Shown: positions 57,767 to 64,000 of the stretch, piece by piece
Layout: each line of letters begins with the position of its first letter
Numbering within the stretch: position 1 is the stretch's first letter
The notes under the pieces: generated by a model
Database searches by the model: none
What the model was told of the DNA's origin: nothing
What the model saw: only the letters and a program-made list of their open reading frames with translations
Assembly: GCA_902762805.1 (NCBI GenBank)
Contig: CACWPQ010000001.1
Location: 1 to 64,000, forward strand
Length of the DNA: 64,000 nt
Origin: an uncultured Bacteroidota bacterium
GTDB lineage: Bacteria; Bacteroidota; Bacteroidia; Bacteroidales; P3
Reading direction: 5' to 3'
Program-made: the position numbers and the translations under genes

Positions 57767-58800
57767 TTCAGCGGGTTGGCTGTAAGCTCGTCGTATTCCT
57801 GACGGTTGCGGAGTATGTTGCAGGCCAGATAGACCGCCGAACGGAACGACTGCTCGCTGGCCTTGTCCTTGCCGGCGATGTCATAGCCGGTGCCGTGGGC
57901 GGGGCTGGTGCGCACATAGGGCAGGCCGGCGGTGTAGTTGACGCCCTCGGTGAAGGACATGAGCTTGAAGGGGATGAGGCCCTGGTCGTGGTAGAGGGCC
58001 AGCACGCCGTCGAACTTGTTGAACTCGGAACTGCCGAAGAAGCCGTCGGAGGGGAAGGGGCCGTAGGCGAGGATGCCTTTGGACTGGGCCTGGTCGATGA
58101 CAGGTTTGATGACGCGCATGTCGAAGTCGCCGATGACGCCGTTGTCGCCGGCATGGGGGTCGAGGGCGAGGACGGCAATCTTGGGGATGGTGATGCCGAA
58201 GTCGCGCTTGAGGCTTTCGTTCATCAGACGTATCTTTTCGGAGAGGAGCTCGGGGGTGAGTGCCGAGGGCACATCCTTGAGTGCCAGATGGTTGGTAACG
58301 ATACCGATACGGATACGGTCGCAGACCATGAACATAAGGCTCTCGCCACCGAACTGGTGGGAGAGGTATTCGGTGTGGCCGGGGAAGTCGAAGTCGGCGG
58401 CCTGTATGTTGCGTTTGTTGATGGGCGCGGTAACCAGCGCGTCGACATGGCCCGCCTTGAGGTCGGCACAGGCGCGGTTGAGGCTCTCGCGCGCCAGCTG
58501 GCCGGCCACCTCAGTGCTCTTGCCGAGGTCGATTTTCACCTCGTCGGGCACCAGGTTGAGTACGTTGAACTTGCCGGCAGCGGCCTCGCGCGCTTCGCGG
58601 ATGCCGTTGAACTGCATCTCCTGCGGCATGGAGTTGAGCAGCTTTTTGTGGTAGGAAGCCACCTTGGTGGAGCCATAGAGCACGGGGGTGCAGAAGTCGT
58701 ACATGCGGCTGTCGCCGAAGGTTTTGAGGATGACCTCATAGCCCACGCCGTTGATGTCGCCGTGGGTGATGGCCAGTTTTATCTTTTTGTCGTCTTTCAT
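57763..58800 (-). CDS. pdxA: 4-hydroxythreonine-4-phosphate dehydrogenase
   Basis: A 345-residue enzyme of pyridoxal phosphate synthesis. ITHGDINGVGYEVILKTF at the start, VTAPINKRNI, FPGHTEYLSHQFGG (metal His), ALDPHAGDNG and YHDQGLIPFKLMSF, then RTSPAHGTGYDIAGK, are the family motifs in order. The stop overlaps the polA start (ATGA), and the gene is 12 nt from the aminopeptidase gene upstream. Confidence 0.95.
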   Translation of the reverse strand: MKDDKKIKLAITHGDINGVGYEVILKTFGDSRMYDFCTPVLYGSTKVASYHKKLLNSMPQEMQFNGIREAREAAAGKFNVLNLVPDEVKIDLGKSTEVAGQLARESLNRACADLKAGHVDALVTAPINKRNIQAADFDFPGHTEYLSHQFGGESLMFMVCDRIRIGIVTNHLALKDVPSALTPELLSEKIRLMNESLKRDFGITIPKIAVLALDPHAGDNGVIGDFDMRVIKPVIDQAQSKGILAYGPFPSDGFFGSSEFNKFDGVLALYHDQGLIPFKLMSFTEGVNYTAGLPYVRTSPAHGTGYDIAGKDKASEQSFRSAVYLACNILRNRQEYDELTANPLK

Positions 58801-58812
58801 TCTATCGTGATG

Positions 58813-60285
58813 TTAATCTTTGTATTGCATTTGGAGGAAGGCATAGAGGAGGCGCACGCCGTAGGCCGAGGCGCCGGCGCGGTAGGGCGGCTGGGCTTTG
58901 GAGAAGTAGGCCACGCCGGCAATGTCGAGGTGGATATAGGGCACCTCGCCAGCGAAGTGGGCCAGGAACTTGCCAGCCGTGATGGTGCCGGCCTGGGGCG
59001 TGGTGCCGCAGTTGCGGAGGTCGGCGAAGTCGCTCTTAAGCAGCTCGTCGTATTCCTTCCACATGGGGAACTCCACCAGGCGCTCGTAGACCTGCTCGCC
59101 TACCAACTTCATGAGCGTCAGCTGGTTGTCGGCATGGGTATGCATGGCGGCGATGCCGAAGGTGGAGATGGCGCGGACGGCGGCGCCGGTGAGGGTGGCG
59201 GCATCGACGATGAGGCTGGGGTTGTAGTTCTTGGCGGCGTAGGCGATGGCGTCGGCCAGGATGAGGCGGCCTTCGGCGTCGGTGTTGACCACTTCGACGG
59301 TGGTGCCGTCGTACATGGTGAGGATGTCGTCGGCGGCATAGGCGTTGAAGCCGGGGCGGTTGTCGGTGAGCGGGAGGAGGGCGACGATGTGGACCGGCAG
59401 GCGGTTGTCGGCGGCGGCGAAGAGGACCGAGGCCATGGTGGCGGCGCCGGCCATGTCGGACTTCATCTCGCACATGTAGTCATCGGGCTTGATGTTGAGG
59501 CCGCCAGTGTCGTACATGACGCCCTTGCCGACGAGGCAGATGGGTTGGCTTGACTTGCCGGTTTTGGCAGTCTTGGCGGTTTTACCCGGAATTCCGTTGT
59601 ATTCCAGCACTACGAAGCGGGGCTCGTCGACGCTTCCGCGGTTGACGGCGAGGAGGCCGCCCATGCGGAGGCTCTCGATCTGGCGCTTGTCCATGACGGT
59701 GCAGCTGACGCCCTCGAGGTCGGCGGCGATGGCCTTCAATTCGTCGGCGAAGCGCTCGGCGTTGAGGTCTTGGACAGGCAGGTTGACCCACTCGCGGCAC
59801 CAGTAGAGGCGGTTCCAGAGGCGGATGGAGGCGTCGAGCTGCTCCTGATTGACAAACGAGGAGTCAATCACCACGTGCTGAAGGTGGTAGGGTTCCTTGG
59901 CGAGGTAGCGGTCGAAGCGGTAGTCGGCCAGTGTGAGGCCTTCGACGAGGGCCATGACCTCCTCGGGGAGGGTGCCTTCGCCGCTGACGGCGAGGGATTC
60001 GACGCGGTCCTGCTCGAGCAGCGCCAGCAGTTTCGATGCACTGCGGCGCAACTCCTCCTGGACTTCGGGCGCGGGCCGCTCGCTGTCGAACGAGAGGAGG
60101 TGGAGACGGTGAGGGAGGCGGTCGAAGGAGAGGATGAAGTTCTTGTCGCGCTCGCGGCGGTCGTGGAGGGCGGCGAGTTCCTTTTTATTGAGCGGCAGGT
60201 TGCGCTCGGAGCCCTCGTCGCCGTAGAGGAAGACGAGGTGGCCTTCGTATTGGCGCGGGGATATGGTTTGGAGTTCGTAGGTCAT
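58813..60285 (-). CDS. M17 leucyl aminopeptidase
   Basis: A 490-residue metalloaminopeptidase. The catalytic half has LVGKGVMYDTGGLNIKP, MKSDMAGAATMASVLFA, the signature NTDAEGRLILADAIAYA and the late F-L-A-H-F region with YIHLDIAGVAY. The N-terminal domain is family-typical but divergent. A low-complexity loop GKTAKTAKTGKSSQ lies just before the catalytic domain. It is first in the aminopeptidase-pdxA-polA transcript. Confidence 0.93.
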   Translation of the reverse strand: MTYELQTISPRQYEGHLVFLYGDEGSERNLPLNKKELAALHDRRERDKNFILSFDRLPHRLHLLSFDSERPAPEVQEELRRSASKLLALLEQDRVESLAVSGEGTLPEEVMALVEGLTLADYRFDRYLAKEPYHLQHVVIDSSFVNQEQLDASIRLWNRLYWCREWVNLPVQDLNAERFADELKAIAADLEGVSCTVMDKRQIESLRMGGLLAVNRGSVDEPRFVVLEYNGIPGKTAKTAKTGKSSQPICLVGKGVMYDTGGLNIKPDDYMCEMKSDMAGAATMASVLFAAADNRLPVHIVALLPLTDNRPGFNAYAADDILTMYDGTTVEVVNTDAEGRLILADAIAYAAKNYNPSLIVDAATLTGAAVRAISTFGIAAMHTHADNQLTLMKLVGEQVYERLVEFPMWKEYDELLKSDFADLRNCGTTPQAGTITAGKFLAHFAGEVPYIHLDIAGVAYFSKAQPPYRAGASAYGVRLLYAFLQMQYKD

Positions 60286-60411
60286 TGTTTAAGATTTTTT
60301 CACATTTAACGGCGAGAGCATATATATATTGTACGCGTGCGAATATTTTTTTGCTGCGTGGTGGACGGAGAACGGGGCGAAAAAAAGCGGTGAATTTTTT
60401 GAAAAAAAACC

Positions 60412-60500
60412 GAAAATGAGGCCAAAATCGCCCGAACACAACCGGGTGATTGTCAGTGGATAAGAGGCATCCTCTTCTTCCCCTCTTCTTACCCTCTTTT
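60412..60500 (+). repeat. CT-rich dispersed intergenic repeat, copy 6
   Basis: GGTGATTGTCAGTGGATAAG followed by GCATCCTCTTCTTCCCCTCT. Unlike copies 1, 3 and 5 it points away from the nearest gene start. Confidence 0.75.
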
Positions 60501-60547
60501 TCCATGCTAGGGGAAGGGGGATGGAGAGGGGGGAGAAGGACTCAACA

Positions 60548-60656
60548 TCAGTGTCGCCCCGACGGGGCTCTAATTGTAGAATGCAAAATCCAACCGTGGG
60601 CTTGCGCCCACGGCTACTCACTGCCGCCGCTATGCGGCTTCTGTGCCCCCCCCCCC
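60548..60656. repeat. Triple-hairpin repeat with an 11-base C tract
   Basis: Three GC-rich palindromes follow each other: GCCCCGACGGGGC (60556-60568), CCGTGGGCTTGCGCCCACGG (60594-60613) and GCCGCCGCTATGCGGC (60623-60638), then eleven Cs (60646-60656). With the CT-rich copy it explains the 410-nt gap 60286-60695. Confidence 0.7.
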
Positions 60657-60695
60657 TCGCTATGTTTGAACTGCGCGGAGCGGGAGGGTGAAAAA

Positions 60696-62336
60696 TCAAC
60701 TATGGGTGATGAGGATGATGATTTTGTCGGGGGCGAGGGAGGAGAGGAGGGAGTGGAAGTGCTGGCGGGCGGTGTGGTCGAGCCAGGCGGTGGGTTCGTC
60801 GAAGAGGAGGATGGGGGCGTCGGAGGCGACGGCGCGGGCGATGGCGAGGCGCTGCCACTGGCCCATGCTGAGTTCGCTGCCGCCGTCGAAGAGGCGTCCG
60901 AGCTGGGTGTCGGGGCCTTGCGGCAGGCGGTCGACGAAATCTAATAAATTTGAATTTTGAATTTTGAATTTTGAATTTTGAATTTCAAATTCGGGATTTT
61001 GGGTGTCGGCGGGGGCGATGTTTTCGCGGACGGTGAGGTTGTAGCGGACGAAGTCCTGGAAGAGGACGCCGAGGTGGGAGCGGAGGTCGTCGAGGGCGAA
61101 GCGGCGGAGGTCGGTGCCGTCGACGAGGACCTGTCCGTGGTTGGGGTCGTAGAGGCGGAGGAGGAGTTTTACCAGCGTGCTCTTGCCGAAGCCGTTGCGG
61201 CCGTCGATGCGTGTGATTTCGCCGCGGCGGGCGGTGAGGTTGAAGTGTGAGAGCACGTCGCGGTTCATGTCAGGGTAGCGGAAGGTGATGTCGCGGAATT
61301 CCACCTGCTGCACCTGCTGGGGGAAGGCGACGGGCTGGGCCGGCGAGAGGATGGAGGGGCGGAGGTCGAGGAATTCGAAGAGGTTGCCGACGAAGAGGCG
61401 GTTGTCGTAGAGGCCGGCGACGCCGCCTACGAGGGAGGAGAGGTAGGTCTGTCCGCGGCGGAAGGCTTCGAAGAGCATGACGAAGGTGCCGACGGTGATG
61501 GCGGCGGCGAGTGTTTGCTGGAGCAGGAGCCAGACGACGGCGAACATGGCGGCGGCCTCGATGGCGGCGCAGAGGACGTCGAGCATGCCCAGCCGGCGGG
61601 ATATGCTCAAGAGCTTGCCTACCAACTGCTTGCGAGCGTCGACGAAGCGCATGCGGAAGAGTGGTGCCAGGCGGAGCGAGCGGAGCTCCTTGGCGAAGTC
61701 GCGCGCGGTGAGCAGGGCGCCGTAGTAGGAGGTGCGACGGTAGAGCTGGGTGTTGTCGCGGCGGAAGCGGTAGATGCTGCGGGCTTTGTAGAGCCGGACG
61801 CCGAAGCCCGGCAGGACAGCGACGATCATCACCACGATGACCCACCAGGAGGCGGAGACGAGCATGGCGACGACGCCTGCGATGGAGAGGAGCGAGCCGC
61901 CGAGGGCCATGAAGTTGGAGAGGACCTGGAGGGGGCGGAAGCCGGCTTCCTGCTGGGCGCGGTGGAAGGTGTCGTGGTAGGAGGGTGTGTCGTAGTACTG
62001 CATGTCGAGCCGTGCGGACTGGCGCTGGAGGAGGTCGCTGACGTGGTCGATGAGGCGCTGGTTGAGCACGTCGTTGTTGATGCCGCTGAGGGCCTGCACG
62101 ATGCGGCTCAGGAGGAAGACGCCGCACATGGCGAGGAGGAGTTGGAGGGTGGAGAATTGAAAATTGAGAATTGAAAATTGAAAGTCGGGCTGCTGAACGC
62201 TGTCGATGAGGAGTTTGAGGATGTAGAGGTTGACCAGCGGGAGGAGGCTTTCGACCGCGACGTAGAAGACGCGGAGCCAGAAGGAGCGCGGGCTGCAACG
62301 CCGCACCATCATCAGGGCTCGCCAGAGGTTTTTCAT
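60696..62336 (-). CDS. ABC transporter, fused permease-ATPase, shortened at the H-loop
   Basis: A 546-residue exporter-type half transporter. Six membrane segments (about 20-320) are followed by an ATPase domain: Walker A GRNGFGKST, Q-loop VLFQDF, signature ELSMGQWQR, Walker B PILLFDEPTAWLD. The protein stops right after IIILITHS, so the usual 35-50 residues behind the H-loop histidine are missing. Two heptanucleotide tracts are in frame: PDFQFSILNFQFST between helices and FEIQNSKFKIQNSN in the ATPase domain. It overlaps the DUF721 gene by 4 nt. Substrate unknown. Confidence 0.85.
   Translation of the reverse strand: MKNLWRALMMVRRCSPRSFWLRVFYVAVESLLPLVNLYILKLLIDSVQQPDFQFSILNFQFSTLQLLLAMCGVFLLSRIVQALSGINNDVLNQRLIDHVSDLLQRQSARLDMQYYDTPSYHDTFHRAQQEAGFRPLQVLSNFMALGGSLLSIAGVVAMLVSASWWVIVVMIVAVLPGFGVRLYKARSIYRFRRDNTQLYRRTSYYGALLTARDFAKELRSLRLAPLFRMRFVDARKQLVGKLLSISRRLGMLDVLCAAIEAAAMFAVVWLLLQQTLAAAITVGTFVMLFEAFRRGQTYLSSLVGGVAGLYDNRLFVGNLFEFLDLRPSILSPAQPVAFPQQVQQVEFRDITFRYPDMNRDVLSHFNLTARRGEITRIDGRNGFGKSTLVKLLLRLYDPNHGQVLVDGTDLRRFALDDLRSHLGVLFQDFVRYNLTVRENIAPADTQNPEFEIQNSKFKIQNSNLLDFVDRLPQGPDTQLGRLFDGGSELSMGQWQRLAIARAVASDAPILLFDEPTAWLDHTARQHFHSLLSSLAPDKIIILITHS
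60946..60990. repeat. Heptanucleotide tandem tract inside the ABC ATPase domain
   Basis: About six TTTTGAA units encode FEIQNSKFKIQNSN between the Q-loop and the signature motif. Confidence 0.85.
62152..62184. repeat. Heptanucleotide tandem tract inside the ABC permease domain
   Basis: GAAAATT and GAGAATT units alternate and encode FQFSILNFQFST in a loop after the first membrane helices. Confidence 0.85.
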
Positions 62337-62617
62337 CGTATTACAATTTTATGGACCATTTCGGCACCGAGCTGGTCGTTGATGACTTGGCGGAGGTTTT
62401 CGCGACGGAGGGACATCTCGTGGCGCAGGGCGGCAGCGGAGAGGCGGAGGGTGAGGATGCCGCGGGAGAAGTTGACCGAGGGGGTGAGGCGCGAGATGAG
62501 GTCGCCGGCCAGCTGGCGGTAGACTTTCTCGACGCGAGCCTCGTCGGCCACCTCGCCGAGGTCGAGTCGGCGCAGGGCGCGCTGGAGGAAGTGGTCTATG
62601 GTGTAGTCGGGCTGCAT
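62333..62617 (-). CDS. DUF721 (DciA-like) protein
   Basis: A 94-residue protein of the DUF721 family (DYTIDHFLQRALRRLDLGEV, VYRQLAGDLISRLTPSVNFS, GILTLRLSAAALRHEMSL, INDQLGAEMVHKIVIR). The related DciA loads replicative helicase, and its position beside recF fits a replication or repair role. It overlaps the ABC gene by 4 nt and starts 15 nt after recF, with a heptamer tract in between. Confidence 0.82.
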   Translation of the reverse strand: MQPDYTIDHFLQRALRRLDLGEVADEARVEKVYRQLAGDLISRLTPSVNFSRGILTLRLSAAALRHEMSLRRENLRQVINDQLGAEMVHKIVIR

Positions 62618-62619
62618 TT

Positions 62620-62654
62620 CAGTGGTCAGTGGTTAGTGGTCAGTGGTCAGTGAT
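62620..62654. repeat. Heptanucleotide tandem tract (CAGTGGT type) over the recF 3' end
   Basis: Five units of CAGTGGT/TAGTGGT cover the last codons of recF (LTTDH) and the gap to the DUF721 gene. Confidence 0.9.
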
Positions 62655-63733
62655 ACATGTCCTTGGGCGACGTGGAAGAGGCGGTGCTCGAGGTGGGGGA
62701 GGTCGTTGAAGAGTGCCTGGACGCGGCCGGGCTGGGTGTCGGTGAGGAGAACCTGGCCGAAGCGGTCGCTGCCGACGAGGGCGATGAGCTGGCGTATGCG
62801 GTCGAGGTCGAGCTTGTCGAAGATGTCATCGAGCAGGAGGATGGGCTTCTGACCGGAGTGGTTGAGGAGGTACTGGAACTGGGCCAACTTGAGGGCGAGG
62901 GCGAAGCTCTTCTGCTGCCCCTGTGAGCCGAAGCGTTTGACGGGCATCTCAGCCGAGAGGGAGAGGAGGAAGTCGTCCTTGTGCGGGCCGACGGTGGTGT
63001 GCTGTGCATAGCGGTCGGCCTGCTGGGCAGCTTCGAGTTGCTGCGTCAGGGGGCGCGTGTCGCGCTGGTAGGTGATGGCGCCGGGCTCGGCGGTGCCGGC
63101 AATCCAATGGTAGTATTCTTCGAAAAGGGGCTGGAAACCGGCAATGAAAGCCTCGCGGCCGGCGTAGACGGGCTCGCCGTGCTGGACGAGCTGGGCGTCC
63201 CAGAGGGCCACCATGGCGGCGTCCCACTGGCGGTCGTCCCACATCTGCTTGAGGAGGCGGTTGCGCTGGTCGAGGGCTTTGTTGTAGGCGATGAGGTGGT
63301 TGAGGTAGTCGTGGTCGACCTGCGAGATGACGCTGTCGGCGAAGCGGCGGCGGAGCTCGCTGCCGCCGGCGATGAGCTGCTGGTCGTTGGGCGAGACCAT
63401 GACCAGGGGCAGCTTGCCGATGTGCTCGGCGAGGGTTTTATACAGTTTCTTGTTCCAGCGCATCTGCTTGGCCTGCCCCTGCCGGAGGGTGCAGCTGACG
63501 ACGTCGGGGCCGCAGTGGCCGTGGATGGCGAAGAAGTCGGCGCCGAGGCGTATGTTCTGGCTGTCGGCGGGGTTGAAATAGCTTTTGCAGAAGGCGAGGT
63601 AGTAGACGGCATCGAGGAGGTTGGTCTTGCCGGCGCCGTTGTTGCCGACAAAGCAGTTGATGTTGCCGCAGAGCCCGATGTCAGCCTCGGCGTAATTCTT
63701 GAAGTTGGTGAGTATCAACCTATCCAATACCAT
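62633..63733 (-). CDS. recF: DNA replication and repair protein RecF
   Basis: A 366-residue SMC-like ATPase that helps load RecA at gaps. LILTNFKNYAEADIGL starts the head domain; Walker A is FVGNNGAGKTNLLDA (near 28-42), LVMVSPNDQQLIAG, the signature region RFGSQGQQKSFALALKLAQ and Walker B PILLLDDIFDKLD follow. The start is 3 nt after the ispH stop. The last residues are encoded by a heptamer tract. Confidence 0.96.
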   Translation of the reverse strand: MVLDRLILTNFKNYAEADIGLCGNINCFVGNNGAGKTNLLDAVYYLAFCKSYFNPADSQNIRLGADFFAIHGHCGPDVVSCTLRQGQAKQMRWNKKLYKTLAEHIGKLPLVMVSPNDQQLIAGGSELRRRFADSVISQVDHDYLNHLIAYNKALDQRNRLLKQMWDDRQWDAAMVALWDAQLVQHGEPVYAGREAFIAGFQPLFEEYYHWIAGTAEPGAITYQRDTRPLTQQLEAAQQADRYAQHTTVGPHKDDFLLSLSAEMPVKRFGSQGQQKSFALALKLAQFQYLLNHSGQKPILLLDDIFDKLDLDRIRQLIALVGSDRFGQVLLTDTQPGRVQALFNDLPHLEHRLFHVAQGHVSLTTDH

Positions 63734-63736
63734 AAA

Positions 63737-64000
63737 CTATAACCTTATAAGCTTCAACCTCTCGCGCACCTCCTCCATGAGCCAGCGGGGGGTGGAGGTA
63801 GCGCCACTGATGCCGACGGAGCGCACGCCGACGAACCAGTCGGCCTGCAGGTCGGCGGGCGAGGCGATGAGGTGGGTGGCGGGCTGCACCTTGCGGCAGT
63901 ACTCGTAGAGATAGCGGCCGTTGCTGCTGTTGGAGCCGGCGACGAAGAGCAGCACGTCGACGCTGCGGGCGAATCCCTCGAGCTCGCGGGCGCGGTTGGC
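63737..64000 (-). CDS. ispH: 4-hydroxy-3-methylbut-2-enyl diphosphate reductase IspH (5' end outside window)
   Basis: The C-terminal 87 residues of IspH/LytB, the last enzyme of the non-mevalonate isoprenoid pathway. ANRARELEGFARSVDVLLFV continues into AGSNSSNGRYLYEYCRK, the family's conserved S-x-N-S-S/N segment, and SVGISGATSTPRWLMEEV, the G-x-S-T-P motif that binds the diphosphate. The first two Fe-S cysteines lie beyond position 64000. It is followed by recF after 3 nt. Confidence 0.92.
   Translation of the reverse strand, partial: ANRARELEGFARSVDVLLFVAGSNSSNGRYLYEYCRKVQPATHLIASPADLQADWFVGVRSVGISGATSTPRWLMEEVRERLKLIRL

Overview
The window is a contiguous stretch of chromosome from a GC-rich member of the Bacteroidales (Bacteroidota). 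The evidence is Bacteroidetes-type promoters (TTTG, 19-21 nt, TAnnTTTG) in front of many genes, a cysteine protease with a type IX secretion sorting domain, a BtuB/BtuG vitamin B12 pair behind a cobalamin riboswitch, DUF6266, DUF3857, DUF4476 and DUF721 proteins, and a TatA/TatC pair. Rex, electron-transfer flavoprotein, acyl-CoA dehydrogenase and hydrogenase-maturation genes point to a fermentative anaerobe, probably gut-associated. I cannot name the genus.

Region 1 (1-4.7 kb, minus strand) is the most interesting part. It is a compact operon reading: promoter, structured leader RNA, two Tat-signal precursor proteins with 39 and 14 cysteines in C-x-x-x repeats, a radical SAM/SPASM enzyme, a second protein that carries only the seven-cysteine SPASM-like module, a 90-residue accessory protein, TatA, and TatC (cut by the window edge). 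The enzymes belong to the CXXX-repeat peptide modification type. The layout suggests that cysteine-rich proteins are modified in the cytoplasm and then exported folded by the Tat machinery encoded behind them. The leader can form a nested stem that competes with an intrinsic terminator just before the first precursor gene.

Region 2 (4.8-13.8 kb) holds a secreted helical-repeat protein with a PurF-like protein lacking the nucleophilic cysteine (minus strand), then a 7TM-HD phosphodiesterase, a YfhO-type membrane protein and a GT2 glycosyltransferase (plus strand). Region 3 (13.8-19.4 kb, minus) is a tight operon: ECF S-like protein, IspD, KdsA, KdsD, a GT52-like transferase and a cytidylyltransferase fused to an RraA-family domain. 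It probably makes and transfers a CMP-activated 2-keto-3-deoxy sugar acid. A 298-bp inverted-repeat element lies in its promoter region. Region 4 (19.4-29.6 kb) has a MORN-like secreted protein, a candidate small RNA, MtaB, a secreted C1B peptidase, Ugd and RfbB, and two transglutaminase-like proteins.

Region 5 (29.6-44.3 kb) holds two DUF6266 paralogues with a duplicated palindromic upstream element, Rex, the B12-uptake operon, DUF4476, PHP and DRTGG proteins, an SGNH-type protein, and the etfB-etfA-acyl-CoA dehydrogenase operon. A DUF559 endonuclease gene flanked by 40-bp inverted repeats has entered that operon. A Nudix gene and tRNA-Gln follow. Region 6 (44.3-64 kb) contains an outer-membrane receptor, the C10 protease, a histidine kinase, MTA/SAH nucleosidase, an outer-membrane protein, HydG with its TM1266-type regulator, PolA-PdxA with a leucyl aminopeptidase, and IspH-RecF-DUF721-ABC transporter.

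Several repeat families run across the window: ten heptanucleotide tandem tracts of differing sequence, two 11-mer arrays, six copies of a CT-rich intergenic repeat, and hairpin-rich inverted-repeat insertions, two of which have become part of coding sequence.
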